From: Burkholderiales bacterium
GTDB lineage: Bacteria; Pseudomonadota; Gammaproteobacteria; Burkholderiales; Burkholderiaceae_C
NCBI GenBank assembly: GCA_016213265.1
Contig: JACRBA010000099.1
Coordinates: forward strand, 1 to 35,973
Direction of reading: 5' to 3'
Length of the DNA: 35,973 nt
The notes under the pieces were generated by a model, which ran no database searches, had not been told where the DNA came from, and saw only the letters and a list, made by a program, of their open reading frames with translations. This document shows positions 8,459 to 17,595 of the stretch, in pieces; position 1 is the stretch's first letter; every line of letters begins with the position of its first letter. The translations under genes and the position numbers were made by a program.

Positions 8459-10231
8459 TCACCACTTCAGCGACAGGTTGTAGCTGCCAGCGCCGCCGCT
8501 GAAGTACGAGACACGCACATACACCGAGACGGTACCGGCGGCCTTGTTCGTGAAGAGCACACGCTCGGCCAGACCCGCCCCCTTTTCGCTGCTGCCCAAG
8601 ACCGTGCCCGCGCTGTTCAGCACGGCCAGTTCGAAATCGCGGTCGGTGGACACCGACGCCATCGATGCGCGCAATTGCTTGCCCGCGGGCAGCGCGACGC
8701 GGTAGTAGTCGACATCGCCCGTGGAGGCCATGCTGCCCGACACCGAGGCGTTCGTCGCGGTGATGAAGTGCGCGGTAGCGAGCGTATTGTTGCTTTCCCG
8801 CTCACTCACGTTCGTCGCGGTAGCGGACAGAGCGGACCAATAGGCGTCGACGATGCCGGCGCCGAGGTCGCCCTCCCCACTGGGGAAGAACTTGGCATTG
8901 GCGCGCAGCCGGGCCTGCACCTGGGTGGGCGTCAGCGCCGGGTTGCGCGACAGCATGAGCGCGACCACGCCCGCCACATGGGGCGCCGCCATGGAGGTAC
9001 CTTGGTAGTAGGCGTAGGAATCGGCGCCCGGGCCTTGCGCGCCGGCGTTCAGCGTGGACAGCACGCCGTTGGCCGTGCCGGTGCTCATGTCGCCGCCAGG
9101 AGCGGCCACCGCCAGCTTCGACCCGAAGTTGCTGTAGCCGGCGCGGGCGCCCAGGCGGCCCACGGAGCCGACGGTGATCACCCCCGCACAGCTGGCGGGC
9201 GAGTAGTTGGCGGCATTGTCCGCAGAGTTGCCGGCCGCGACCACCACCACCGAGTTGCGGCTGCGGGCGCTGTTGACCGCGGCCTGCGTGGTGCTGTCAC
9301 AGGCGCCGGCCCCACCCAGCGAAAGGTTGATCACGCGAGCGGGGTTGGCGTTGGCCGGGACGCCGGCCACGCTGCCCCCCGAGGCCCAGATGATCGCGTC
9401 GGCGATGTCGGAGTTGTAGCCACCACATCGGCCCAGCACCCGAACCGGCAGGATCTTCGCGTTGTAGGCGACTCCCGCCACCCCCACGCCGTTGTTGCTG
9501 ACGGCGGCGATGGTGCCCGCCACATGGGTACCATGCCAGGAGCTGTCGGCTGCCTCCTCGCCATTCTCACACTCGTTGGCCGTCGTCCAGTCGCCCGGAT
9601 CCAGGGCGCCGGAATCGCGCCCGCCCCCGTCACGGGCCACCCAGGGGTCGTGGATGAAGTCGTAGCCGTTCAGCAGGTTGGCGGCCAGATCCACGTGCCG
9701 ACGGTAGCCCGTGTCCAGCACCGCCACCACCACGCCGGCGCCCGTGCTCAGGCCCCATGCGGACTCCGCATTGATGCCACCGCCCGCACTCTTGTAATGC
9801 CATTGGCTGGCGTACATCGGATCGTTCGGCGCAGCCGCCGGCTTCATCATGCGATCGGGCTCCGCGTACAGCACCGAGGGGTCGGACTCAGCGATCTCGG
9901 CGGCGATGCGTGCCACGTCCTGCACGGGAAGGCGGCGATCCAGCTTGGTGACCACGGCACGCGTGGCGGTGTGACGCGCAACGGCCATCGCCACGCCATG
10001 GCGAGCGGCCGCGGCCTGCGCCAGGCCGAGCGACGGTGCCGACTCGGCGCTGGCCGCCACCATCTTGTCGGCCATGCTCTCGTCGCGGTACTTGATGATG
10101 ATCTGATCCGTCAGGCCAGGCGCATTCGCCCGCAGCGGCGACACGGCATGGGCGGCCGTGCCGGCCAGGGCCAGGGACACCAGCGCAGCAAGGCGGACGG
10201 GGCGGGAAACGGCGGACGAGGGTCGGCGCAT
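8459..10231 (-). CDS. Secreted S8 family subtilisin-like serine protease with PPC domain
   Basis: A 590-residue pre-pro-protease. An Arg-rich Sec signal peptide (about 1-30, ending in AHA) is followed by an inhibitor_I9-like propeptide (about 35-130) and the S8 catalytic domain. The triad is Asp173 in AVLDTGY, His233 in WHGTHVAGT and Ser413 in GTSMAAPHVAG; AAGNSADN gives the oxyanion Asn. The C-terminus (about 475-590, ESNNTLATAH to SYNLSLKW) is a pre-peptidase C-terminal (PPC) beta-sandwich, usually removed during maturation of secreted proteases. The ATG at 10231 gives a proper signal peptide and has GGAG about 9 bases upstream; the longer open frame before it is not used. It is monocistronic with its own terminator and a leader palindrome. 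An extracellular protein-degrading role is likely. Confidence 0.95.
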   Translation of the reverse strand: MRRPSSAVSRPVRLAALVSLALAGTAAHAVSPLRANAPGLTDQIIIKYRDESMADKMVAASAESAPSLGLAQAAAARHGVAMAVARHTATRAVVTKLDRRLPVQDVARIAAEIAESDPSVLYAEPDRMMKPAAAPNDPMYASQWHYKSAGGGINAESAWGLSTGAGVVVAVLDTGYRRHVDLAANLLNGYDFIHDPWVARDGGGRDSGALDPGDWTTANECENGEEAADSSWHGTHVAGTIAAVSNNGVGVAGVAYNAKILPVRVLGRCGGYNSDIADAIIWASGGSVAGVPANANPARVINLSLGGAGACDSTTQAAVNSARSRNSVVVVAAGNSADNAANYSPASCAGVITVGSVGRLGARAGYSNFGSKLAVAAPGGDMSTGTANGVLSTLNAGAQGPGADSYAYYQGTSMAAPHVAGVVALMLSRNPALTPTQVQARLRANAKFFPSGEGDLGAGIVDAYWSALSATATNVSERESNNTLATAHFITATNASVSGSMASTGDVDYYRVALPAGKQLRASMASVSTDRDFELAVLNSAGTVLGSSEKGAGLAERVLFTNKAAGTVSVYVRVSYFSGGAGSYNLSLKW

Positions 10232-10285
10232 CAACGGGAACTCCAAGGGGTGGGGGGCCGGGGACGCAGTTCCCCGGTCGGGTCG

Positions 10286-10308
10286 GTCACATTCCACAGG
10301 AATGTGAC
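10286..10308. promoter_or_regulatory. Perfect 10-bp inverted repeat upstream of the protease gene
   Basis: GTCACATTCC-ACA-GGAATGTGAC is a flawless palindrome with a three-base centre, 55 bases upstream of the protease start. It is less GC-rich than its surroundings. It contains TCACA...TGTGA half-sites in the inverted order relative to a CRP box, so it is not a standard CRP site. A second hairpin (CCGGGGA/TCCCCGG, about 10258-10278) lies closer to the gene. The site is either an operator or a leader-RNA structure; the binding protein is unknown. Confidence 0.6.
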
Positions 10309-10386
10309 GAGATGTTGACATGGTGCCACGCGTCTTCGGCCGCGCCATCCCCCCCTTGAGGGTGGATGTGTGACGGTGTGAGGACT

Positions 10387-10971
10387 TCACGCCCTTTCGA
10401 ACTTGAACACCGCCACGCTGGCGCGCAGGTTGGGCAGGCGCCGCACCACGCGGCCGGCCTGCAGGCCGAAGCTGTCGAGGATGTCCAGCCCGTTCTTGCG
10501 CGCCAGCACCTCGAAATCCTTGTAGGTGCCCACGCGGATGTTGGGCGTGTCGTACCACTCGTAGGGCAAGGCCCGGGTGACGGGCATGCGGCCTCGTGCC
10601 ACCGACTGGCGGTTGGGCCAGTGGGCGAAGTTGGGAAAGCTCACGATGCCGATGCGGCCCACGCGGGCGGTCTCGCGCAGCATGTGCTCGGCGTTGCGCA
10701 GGTGCTGCAGCGTCTCCAGCTGCAGCACGACGTCGAAGCTGTGGTCGTCGAACAGCTTCAGGCCTTCTTCCAGGTTCAGCTGGATCACGTCCACGCCGCG
10801 CCGGGCGCAGGCCAGCAGGTTCGCGTCGTCGAGCTCGACGCCGTAGCCGGTGCAGCCGCGGTGGTCGCGCAGGTGTGCCAGCAACTCCCCCGTGCCGCAG
10901 CCCAGGTCGAGCACGCGCGCACCCTCGGGCACCAGGCTGGCGATGACCTCCATGTCGCGCCGTTCGCTCAT
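10387..10971 (-). CDS. metW: Methionine biosynthesis protein MetW (methyltransferase fold)
   Basis: A 194-residue class I SAM-dependent methyltransferase-like protein. The SAM-binding motif is [12 protein letters not shown] (about residues 20-31), followed by [12 protein letters not shown] and [11 protein letters not shown]. The family signature [20 protein letters not shown] and the end segment [15 protein letters not shown] identify MetW. In Proteobacteria MetW is made with MetX and is needed for full homoserine acylation in several species, probably as a partner protein. Here its ATG overlaps the metX stop by four bases (ATGA), so translation is coupled. Confidence 0.96.
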   Translation of the reverse strand: MSERRDMEVIASLVPEGARVLDLGCGTGELLAHLRDHRGCTGYGVELDDANLLACARRGVDVIQLNLEEGLKLFDDHSFDVVLQLETLQHLRNAEHMLRETARVGRIGIVSFPNFAHWPNRQSVARGRMPVTRALPYEWYDTPNIRVGTYKDFEVLARKNGLDILDSFGLQAGRVVRRLPNLRASVAVFKFERA

Positions 10972-12113
10972 TGCCCCACCTCCGTGGCCACGCGGTCGAA
11001 GTAGGCGCGCATCACGCCGTGGTAGCGCGGATCTTCCAGCAGGAAGGCGTCGTGGCCGTGCGGCGCATCGATCTCGGCGTAGCTGACGCGGGTGCGGTTG
11101 TCCACCAACGCCTTGACGATCTCGCGCGAGCGGGCCGGCGAGAAGCGCCAGTCGGTCGTGAAGCTCACCACCAGGAAGCGCGTGTCGCGCGCCGGGCGGA
11201 AGGCGGCCGCCAGGTCGCCGCCCGCGTCACGCGCGGGGTCGAAGTAATCGAGTGCGCGGGTGATCAGCAGGTAGGTGTTGGCGTCGAAGTACTCGCTGAA
11301 CTTGTCGCCCTGGTGGCGCAGGTAGCTCTCGATCTGGAACTCGATGGCCTGGGTGCTGTAGCTCAGCTCGGCCTCGCGCAGCGCGCGGCCGAACTTGGCC
11401 TCCATGGAGTCGTCCGACAGGTAGGTGATGTGGCCGATCATGCGTGCCACGCGCAGGCCGCGCTTGGGCACCACGCCGTGCGCGTAGAAGTGGCCGCCGT
11501 GGAAGTCGGGGTCGGTGACGATGGCGCGGCGCGCCACCTCGTTGAAGGCGATGTTCTGCGCCGACAGGCTGGGCGCGGTGGCCACGGCCACGCAGTGGCG
11601 CAGCCGCTCGGGGTAGCGCAGCGTCCACGCCAGGGCCTGCATGCCGCCCAGGCTGCCACCCAGCACGGCGGCCAGCTGGCGGATGCCCAGGCGTTCGACC
11701 AGGCGCGCCTGCGCGTCCACCCAGTCCTCCACCGTGACCACGGGGAAATCCGCGCCATAGGGGCGGCCCTGGGCCTGCGGGTCGGGGTTGGCATGCATGG
11801 GGCCGGTGGAGCCGAAGCACGAGCCCGGGTTGTTCACGCCGATGACGAAGAAGCGGTCGGTGTCCAGCGGCTTGCCGGGGCCCACCAGGTTGTCCCACCA
11901 GCCGGTGCTGCCGGGGCGGTCGGCGTGTTCGCCGGCCACGTGGTGCGACGCGTTGAGCGCATGGCACACGAGCACGGCATTGCTGGCGTCGGCGTTGAGC
12001 GTGCCGTAGGTCTCGTAGACCAGTGTGTAGTCGGCCAGCTGGGCGCCGCTGCGCAGCGGCAGCGGCTCGGCGAAGTGCATCGCCTGCGGCGTGACGATCC
12101 CGACGGACCTCAT
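10968..12113 (-). CDS. metX: Homoserine O-acyltransferase MetX
   Basis: A 381-residue alpha/beta-hydrolase-fold acyltransferase that activates homoserine with acetyl- or succinyl-CoA, the committed step of methionine synthesis. Visible features are the N-terminal [29 protein letters not shown], the nucleophile Ser154 in [12 protein letters not shown], the Asp in TTDWRFSP and the His in PHGHDAFL. Betaproteobacterial MetX paired with MetW often uses succinyl-CoA; sequence reading alone does not settle the acyl donor. The ATG at 12113 ([10 protein letters not shown]) with AGGGG upstream is chosen. An in-frame GTG at 12167 would lie within the leader hairpin. A SAM-II-type riboswitch precedes the gene, consistent with feedback by S-adenosylmethionine. 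Confidence 0.96.
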   Translation of the reverse strand: MRSVGIVTPQAMHFAEPLPLRSGAQLADYTLVYETYGTLNADASNAVLVCHALNASHHVAGEHADRPGSTGWWDNLVGPGKPLDTDRFFVIGVNNPGSCFGSTGPMHANPDPQAQGRPYGADFPVVTVEDWVDAQARLVERLGIRQLAAVLGGSLGGMQALAWTLRYPERLRHCVAVATAPSLSAQNIAFNEVARRAIVTDPDFHGGHFYAHGVVPKRGLRVARMIGHITYLSDDSMEAKFGRALREAELSYSTQAIEFQIESYLRHQGDKFSEYFDANTYLLITRALDYFDPARDAGGDLAAAFRPARDTRFLVVSFTTDWRFSPARSREIVKALVDNRTRVSYAEIDAPHGHDAFLLEDPRYHGVMRAYFDRVATEVGQ

Positions 12114-12137
12114 GACGGTGTGAACCCCTGACAAAGA

Positions 12138-12172
12138 ACCCGGTGCCGCAGCAGCAAAGGCGGACACCGGGT
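12138..12172 (-). promoter_or_regulatory. Leader hairpin between SAM-II aptamer and metX
   Basis: ACCCGGTG and CACCGGGT form a perfect 8-bp stem that can be extended inward by CGC/GCG. On the minus strand it is followed by TTCTTTGTC. It sits between the aptamer and the metX start and is the best candidate for the expression platform. It could be a weak U-tract terminator, or a structure controlling access to the AGGGG before the ATG. Confidence 0.5.
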
Positions 12173-12178
12173 CGGTCG

Positions 12179-12232
12179 GGTCCCTTTTAGCTGCATTTGG
12201 TAAGCGCCCGCAATCCGGACAAATCGGCGCTG
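12179..12232 (-). promoter_or_regulatory. SAM-II riboswitch aptamer upstream of metX
   Basis: Read on the minus strand, the segment has the order and conserved blocks of the SAM-II (metA motif) pseudoknot. P1 is AGCGC paired with GCGCT. CGATTTG and CAAAT form the pseudoknot stem, GGATTGC is the conserved loop, and AATGCAGCTAAAAGGGA is the nearly invariant 3' block. SAM-II binds S-adenosylmethionine and lowers expression of methionine genes; it is best known from Alphaproteobacteria. Its place upstream of metX, about 65 bases from the start codon, fits exactly. The call is by eye, not by covariance search. Confidence 0.87.
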
Positions 12233-12247
12233 AAGGCCGGCAGTGTA

Positions 12248-13864
12248 TCAGCCGACCACCGTGTTCCGGCCCGCCTGCTTGGCCCGGTAGAGGGCGTCGT
12301 CGGCCGACTGGCTGAGCGCATCCAGGTCGTAGGGCGGCGCACTGGCCAGGCCCACGCTGAGGGTGACGGACAGCCCCGGCGCGATGCCCTCCCAGCGGTG
12401 CTGCTCCACCTGCTGGCGCAGGCGCTCGCTGACCTCGCGCGCCCGCGCCGGCGTGGCCCCGGCCAGCACCACCAGGAACTCCTCGCCGCCCAGACGCACC
12501 AGGAGGTCGTCGCCGCGCGTGTGGTGGCGCAGCAGGTCGGCCAGCGCCACCAGCACGCGGTCGCCCGCCGCGTGGCCGAAGCGGTCGTTCACCTGCTTGA
12601 AGTGGTCCAGGTCAATCACCGCCACCGCCACCGGCGTGCCGGCCTTCTCGGCATCCGCCAGCAGCTGCGGCAGGCGCTGCTCCATCAGGCGGCGGTTGCC
12701 CAGGCCCGTGAGCGGGTCGCGCATCGCATGGGCTTCCATCTCGGCCGCGCGCTGCCGCTCGACCTGCGCCTCGAGGCGCGAACGTTCGGCCTCCACCCGG
12801 GTGACGAACAGCGCCGACTGGGCCTGCAGCTGGCTGACGACGCGCTTGCGCTCGATGGCCTCCAGGCTCTCCAGGTGCACCAGCGCCCGCCCCGGGTCGC
12901 CCAGCCGGCGCCAGCAGCGGTACAGCGCGTCATGCACGCGCGCCAGGGTGTTGTGCTGCTGGGAGCCCTCCAGCTCGTGCCACAGCGCCGTCAGCTCCGG
13001 CGCCGCCACGTCGGCCTGCCCGCGGGCCAGCAGCAGGATGCCGCGGATGTAGCGGATGCGCCAGGCACGCGCGACGTTGCCCTGCGCCACCACGCTGGCC
13101 AGCGCGCCCTCGACCAGCGCGTCGGCCTCGTCCAGCTCACCCAGGTGCACCAGGCTCTCGGCCAGGTTGGCATCGATGATGGCGGTGAAGAACGCCGCAC
13201 CCGGGAGCCGCGGCGCCAGCGTGCGCGCCTCTCGTGCATGGTGGGCGGCCTTCTGGATGACGCTGCGCGCCTGCTCGGTCGCGCCGCCGTCACGCAGCAG
13301 GTAGTGGGCCCCGATGTACGACGCACACAGGTTGTTGAGGATCATGCAGCGGGCGTAGGCGTCGTCCACGCCCTCCATGCGCGCCAGTGCCTCTTCCATC
13401 ATCCGATGCGCCTGCCAGGGGTCGCCCATGCGCTCGATGCAGATGCCCAGCGCCACCAGCGAGAGCGCGAACTGCGTGGCGTGCCCTTGCTGCTCGGCCA
13501 GCCCACAGGACTCGTTGGCCGCCCGCAGCGCCTGGTCGAAGCGCCCCAGCTCGCAGGCTCCCAGCGTCACCCAGCGCAGCAGTTCCACCTGCTCGGCGGC
13601 CATGCCGGCACGTTGCAGCAGCGGCAGCGTGGCGTCGCTGGATTCGAGCATCGCCGCCCAGTTGCCCAGCCGGTAGTGACACACGCACAGCAGGTGGCCC
13701 GCCTCTGCCCGTGCGCGCCCGTCGGCCGGCGAGGCCGCGCGCCAGGCCGCGCCGGCCAGCAACGCCGCCTCCTGCAACTGGCCCTGGTTCACGGCCGCGC
13801 GCGCGGCGGCCAAGGGGTCGCCGTCGGCAGAATGGGCAGGCATCGGCGGCGCGTTCGCGGGCAT
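12248..13864 (-). CDS. Diguanylate cyclase with N-terminal TPR-like repeats
   Basis: A 538-residue soluble protein. Helical tetratricopeptide-like repeats (about 20-350, for example [16 protein letters not shown] and [16 protein letters not shown]) are joined by a coiled coil (about 340-380) to a GGDEF domain. The active-site motif is GGEEF at residues 459-463, with [10 protein letters not shown] upstream. The inhibitory RxxD site (RGDD) is correctly placed five residues before GGEEF, so an active, product-inhibited c-di-GMP synthase is expected. The TPR part probably senses a protein or peptide partner. ATG 13864 is preferred to the in-frame GTG 13885. The gene is divergent from the sigma factor, 96 bases apart, so the two may share control. 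No signal peptide is seen. Confidence 0.92.
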   Translation of the reverse strand: MPANAPPMPAHSADGDPLAAARAAVNQGQLQEAALLAGAAWRAASPADGRARAEAGHLLCVCHYRLGNWAAMLESSDATLPLLQRAGMAAEQVELLRWVTLGACELGRFDQALRAANESCGLAEQQGHATQFALSLVALGICIERMGDPWQAHRMMEEALARMEGVDDAYARCMILNNLCASYIGAHYLLRDGGATEQARSVIQKAAHHAREARTLAPRLPGAAFFTAIIDANLAESLVHLGELDEADALVEGALASVVAQGNVARAWRIRYIRGILLLARGQADVAAPELTALWHELEGSQQHNTLARVHDALYRCWRRLGDPGRALVHLESLEAIERKRVVSQLQAQSALFVTRVEAERSRLEAQVERQRAAEMEAHAMRDPLTGLGNRRLMEQRLPQLLADAEKAGTPVAVAVIDLDHFKQVNDRFGHAAGDRVLVALADLLRHHTRGDDLLVRLGGEEFLVVLAGATPARAREVSERLRQQVEQHRWEGIAPGLSVTLSVGLASAPPYDLDALSQSADDALYRAKQAGRNTVVG

Positions 13865-13960
13865 CGTACGGTGCTCATCGTCCACCCGGCCGCGGACTTG
13901 AGGCCTCCGTATCAGCCCGCTGCCGGCCGGCGAGGAATGGCGCCATACTCCCGCGCCACC

Positions 13961-14488
13961 ATGCGCACGGATCCGCCCTCACCGGACACCGCGGACGAGC
14001 TGTTCCGCCAGATGTACACCGAGCTGCGCCGCCTGGCCAGCGCCCGGCTGCGGCGCAGCGAGCAGCTCACCATGCTCGACACCACGGCGCTGGTGCACGA
14101 GTCCTACCTGCGCTTCCAGGGGCAGCCCGGGCTCGCGGGCCTCACCCAGGGCCAGTTCCTGGGCTACGCGGCGCGGGTCATGCGTTTCGTGGTGATCGAC
14201 TTCGTGCGCCAGCGCCACGCCGAGCGCCGCGGCGGGGACCAGCTGCACGTGACGCTGAACACCGACATCGCCGAGTCGGTGTCGGTGCGCGACGACGACG
14301 TCATCCGCATCCACGACGCCATCGAGGAGCTGGCCCAGGTGGACGACCGGCTGGCCCGCATCGTGGAGATGCGCTGCTTCGCCGGCCTGGACGAGGTGGC
14401 GATCGCCGAGGCGCTGGGGGTCACCGACCGCACCGTGCGGCGCGACTGGCAGAAGGCGCGGCTGCTGCTGCGCGCCGTGCTGCAGTAG
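13961..14488 (+). CDS. ECF-like RNA polymerase sigma factor (kinase-linked type)
   Basis: A 175-residue sigma-70 family protein with regions 2 and 4 only. Region 2 covers about residues 12-85 (YAARVMRFVVIDFVRQRHAE is 2.3/2.4). Region 4 covers about 115-172 (EVAIAEALGVTDRTVRRDWQ is the HTH). The acidic DAED-type motif of region 2.2 that contacts the polymerase clamp is altered to Asp40-Thr-Thr-Ala43 (DTTALVHESYLRF). Sigma factors lacking this acidity and encoded beside a Ser/Thr kinase (the ECF43 type, e.g. EcfP/PknT of Vibrio) are activated by threonine phosphorylation there. The kinase gene begins 26 bases downstream, and no anti-sigma factor is present. Phosphorylation at Thr41/Thr42 is inferred. 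Confidence 0.93.
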   Translation: MRTDPPSPDTADELFRQMYTELRRLASARLRRSEQLTMLDTTALVHESYLRFQGQPGLAGLTQGQFLGYAARVMRFVVIDFVRQRHAERRGGDQLHVTLNTDIAESVSVRDDDVIRIHDAIEELAQVDDRLARIVEMRCFAGLDEVAIAEALGVTDRTVRRDWQKARLLLRAVLQ

Positions 14489-14514
14489 GCCGGCGGCCCG
14501 CGCTGGACGCCACG

Positions 14515-17448
14515 ATGCGGCGCCTGCCCCCCGGCCACCTGGCGCGCCTGTCGGCCCGGCTCGACGAGGCGCTGGCCCTGGCCCCCGAGGCGCGCGCCGC
14601 CTGGCTGGCCGCCCTGCCCCTCGACGACGCGGACCTGCGCGACGAGCTGGCCGCCCTGCTGGCCGATGCGGACGACGCCGCCCCGGGCGGCACCCCACCC
14701 GCCCCGCGGCCGGCCGGCGGCCCGGCGACCGTCATCGACGTGCTGGATGCACTGCCCGCACTCGTGCAGGCCGCCGCCAGCGAGCGCCTGGGCGCCTCGA
14801 CCTCCGCGCCGCCACCCGAGGCGCTGCGCCAGGTCGGCCCGTGGTGCCTGCTGCGGCCCATCGGCCAGGGCGGCATGGGCACCGTGTGGCTCGCCGAGCG
14901 CCAGGAGGGCGACTGGCAGCGAACCGTGGCCCTGAAGCTGCCGCACGCGGGCGCCTTGGTGCCCGGGCTGGCCCACCGCTTCACCCGCGAACGCGACATC
15001 CTCGCCGCGCTCGAGCACCCGCACATCGCGCGCCTGTACGACGCGGGCGTCACCGACGACGGCCAGCCCTGGCTGGCGATGGAATGGGTGGAGGGCGCGC
15101 CCATCACGCAATGGTGCGACGCGCACCAGCTGCCGCTGCGCGAGCGGATCACGCTGTTCCTGCAGGTGCTGCAGGCGGTGCAGTACGCCCACTCGCGCCT
15201 GGTGGTGCACCGTGACCTGAAGCCTTCGAACATCCTGGTGGGCAGCGACGGCCGGGTGCGCCTGCTCGACTTCGGCATCGCCACGCTGCTGGACGAAGGC
15301 GATGCGCCCGACGCGGCGGCTCGCACCGAGTGGGCCCATGCGCCGATGACACCCGACTACGCCTCGCCCGAGCAGATCGCGCGGGCGCCGCACCAACCCA
15401 TCGGCACAGCCTCCGACATCTACTCGCTGGGCGTGCTGCTGTACGAGCTGTGCACCGGCCAGCGGCCCTACCGGCTGCCGCGCGACACCCGCGGCGCACT
15501 GGAGGACGCGATCCTCACCACCCAGCCCGCGCGCCCCAGCCGCCTGACGCCGCCCGACACGGCCGCCGCGCAGCGCGCCACCCGGCCGGCGGCATTGCGT
15601 CGGCAACTGCGCGGCGACCTGGACAACATCGTGCTGATGGCCCTGCGCAAGCAGCCGGCCGAACGCTATGCCTCCGCCGAGGCCTTCGAGCAGGACCTGC
15701 GACGCTGGCTGCAGCACGAGCCGGTGCAGGCCCACCCGCCGGGCACCTGGTACCACCTGTCGAAGTTCGTGCGCCGCCACACCACGGCCGTGGCGGCGAG
15801 CGGACTGGCCGCCATCGGCCTGCTGGCGGGCCTGGCCGTGGCGCTGGAACAGGCCGAGCGGGCGCGGCGCGAGGCGCAGCGCAGCCAGGCGGTGCAGGCC
15901 TTCCTGGTGGGCCTGTTCAATGAGGTGGACCCCGCCCGCGCCCAGGGCCGCGAGCCCACCGTGCGCGACCTCATGGCCCGTGGCGAACGTGACCTGCAGG
16001 CGCGCCTGGCCGACGAGCCCGAGCTGCACGCCACGCTGGGCGGCCTGCTGGTGCAGCTGTACCTCAAGCTGGGCGACGGACGGCGCGCGCTGCCGCTGGC
16101 CGAGGCGCGCCTGGCGCTGCTCACCCGCCAGCACGGCGAGGGCAGCGCCGAGCAGGCCGCCGCGCTCATGGACCTGGCCCGCACGCAGACCTCGCTGGGC
16201 CGCCACGAGGCCTCGCTGGCCACGCTCGCCCGGGCACGGCCCGCCATCGAGCGCGCGGCCTCGGAGCGTCCTGTGCCTTGGCTGGAGCTGCAAGTGGCCA
16301 TGGCGGACAACCTGATGGAGCTCACCCGCTACGACGAGGGCCGCGCCACACTGCAGGCCGCCCTGCCCGGCCTGGCCCGCCAGCACGGGGCGAGCAGCTT
16401 CGAGGTGGCCAGCGTGCGCAGCAAGATCGCCACCTCGCTGGCGATCCAGGGCCGCCACGACGAGGCCCGTGCCGCACTGGCGGAGCTGGAACCCCTGCTG
16501 ACGCAGGACTGGCGCGCCCACGGCATGGGCAGCGCCTCCATGCGTGCCGACATCGGCTTCGCGCAATGGCAGCTGCGGCGCTTCAGCGAAGCCGCCGTTT
16601 CGCTGCAGCGCGCCGTGGCGGAGCTCGACCACCTGGCCGGGCGCGACAACTCGCTGTCCATCCAGTCGCAGCGCACGCTGGGCATGGTGCACCTGGACGC
16701 CGGTGACTACGCCGCGGCCGAGCGCGTGTTCGCCGACAACGTGGCCCGCTCGCGCGCGGTCTATGGCGCCGACGACGGCGAGACGGCGCTCAACCTGTCG
16801 TTCCACGTCATGGCCCTGATGCGCACCGGCCACCTGCCCCAGGCCGAGCAGGCGGCACGCGAGTCGGTGCGGCTGGCCAGCCGCGAGGGCGCAGGGCTGT
16901 CCGCGTCCGAGCTGCGCGGCCTGCGGCGGCGCCTGGGCTCGGCGCTGGTGCTGGCGGGCCGCGCGGCCGAGGCGGTGGCGGTGCTCGGCAGCGTGCGCGC
17001 CGACGAGGAGGCGGCCGGCCAGCGTGACACACGCCACGCGGCCACGCTGATGCTGCAGGCCGCCGCCTTCGCCGCAGCCCGCCGAGGCGCCGACGGGGTG
17101 CAGGCGGCCGAGGCGTCGGCAGGCCTGTGGCGCGCGCAGGGCGGCGTCCTCGGGCCGGCCGGCCAGGTGGGGCTGGCGCGCGCCCGGCTCAATGGCGCGC
17201 TCGCCTGGCTGGCCGCGGGAGAGCCCGCGCGCGCCGCGCCGTGGATCGAGGAAGCGCAGGCCCTGCTGCGGGCGGCCCACGGCGATGCGCCCCACCCCGA
17301 CCTCGAACTCGCGCGCCTGGTGCGCGCGCGGTGGCTGCAGGCGTCCGGCCAACCGCAGGCCGGCGCGACGCTGGCGCGCGAGGCGCGCGCCGCCTACCGC
17401 CGCCTGGCGGGCGCGGACGCGCCCGAGCCCGTCCGCCTCGTGCACTGA
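14515..17448 (+). CDS. Transmembrane Ser/Thr protein kinase with TPR sensor tail
   Basis: A 977-residue Hanks-type kinase. An N-terminal linker (1-105) precedes the kinase domain (about 108-405). It has the P-loop IGQGGMGTVWLAER, Lys141 in VALKLP, catalytic His232-Arg-Asp234 in HRDLKPSNIL, Asp252-Phe-Gly and SPEQ, all intact. One membrane helix (about 425-446; AASGLAAIGLLAGLAVAL) is followed by a roughly 530-residue helical, TPR-like tail that would face the periplasm. The layout suits a receptor kinase passing an envelope signal to the sigma factor encoded just upstream. The coding region runs without a break to 17448. The stretch 105-170 residues after the membrane (VRDLMARGERDLQARL, ALMDLARTQTSLGRHEASL) is typical of TPR-kinase fusions. 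The signal is unknown. Confidence 0.94.
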   Translation: MRRLPPGHLARLSARLDEALALAPEARAAWLAALPLDDADLRDELAALLADADDAAPGGTPPAPRPAGGPATVIDVLDALPALVQAAASERLGASTSAPPPEALRQVGPWCLLRPIGQGGMGTVWLAERQEGDWQRTVALKLPHAGALVPGLAHRFTRERDILAALEHPHIARLYDAGVTDDGQPWLAMEWVEGAPITQWCDAHQLPLRERITLFLQVLQAVQYAHSRLVVHRDLKPSNILVGSDGRVRLLDFGIATLLDEGDAPDAAARTEWAHAPMTPDYASPEQIARAPHQPIGTASDIYSLGVLLYELCTGQRPYRLPRDTRGALEDAILTTQPARPSRLTPPDTAAAQRATRPAALRRQLRGDLDNIVLMALRKQPAERYASAEAFEQDLRRWLQHEPVQAHPPGTWYHLSKFVRRHTTAVAASGLAAIGLLAGLAVALEQAERARREAQRSQAVQAFLVGLFNEVDPARAQGREPTVRDLMARGERDLQARLADEPELHATLGGLLVQLYLKLGDGRRALPLAEARLALLTRQHGEGSAEQAAALMDLARTQTSLGRHEASLATLARARPAIERAASERPVPWLELQVAMADNLMELTRYDEGRATLQAALPGLARQHGASSFEVASVRSKIATSLAIQGRHDEARAALAELEPLLTQDWRAHGMGSASMRADIGFAQWQLRRFSEAAVSLQRAVAELDHLAGRDNSLSIQSQRTLGMVHLDAGDYAAAERVFADNVARSRAVYGADDGETALNLSFHVMALMRTGHLPQAEQAARESVRLASREGAGLSASELRGLRRRLGSALVLAGRAAEAVAVLGSVRADEEAAGQRDTRHAATLMLQAAAFAAARRGADGVQAAEASAGLWRAQGGVLGPAGQVGLARARLNGALAWLAAGEPARAAPWIEEAQALLRAAHGDAPHPDLELARLVRARWLQASGQPQAGATLAREARAAYRRLAGADAPEPVRLVH

Positions 17449-17491
17449 CCCCCCAATCAGGGGGAGCCGCCACGCCCCTAAGCGTGGGGGG
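17449..17491 (+). promoter_or_regulatory. Two adjacent small hairpins after the kinase gene
   Basis: CCCCC-AATCA-GGGGG (about 17450-17464) is followed by CCACGC-CCCTAA-GCGTGG (17470-17487). There is no T-run, so a classical terminator is not supported. The pair lies in the 147-base gap between the kinase and the secreted hydrolase gene. It may be a 3'-end structure of the sigma/kinase message or part of the hydrolase promoter region. Confidence 0.45.
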
Positions 17492-17595
17492 AATCGCATG
17501 TCCGGTCGCCGTGTCCGGCTGCGAATTGATCGGTAGGGCCGCACGACAACACGCGGCACCGCACCCGATCTTCCCCATTCCACACGGAGCTTTCC

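Noticed and set aside
10315-10320. TTGACA -35 box on the plus strand
   Set aside because: It has no matching -10 at the right distance and would point into the 3' end of metW; probably chance.
10325-10385. Terminator of the metX-metW unit
   Set aside because: An imperfect CATCC...GGATG stem is present at about 10346-10370 but has a mismatch, an extra G and no T-run on the minus strand.
12113-12167. Upstream GTG start for metX giving 18 extra residues
   Set aside because: The GTG lies in the leader hairpin, 14 bases from the nearest purine-rich block, and the extra residues do not match the conserved MetX N-terminus.
13944-13949. CATACT -10 element before the sigma-factor gene
   Set aside because: No -35 is found at 16-18 bases, and only about 11 bases would separate it from the ATG. 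A kinase-linked sigma may use a different promoter.
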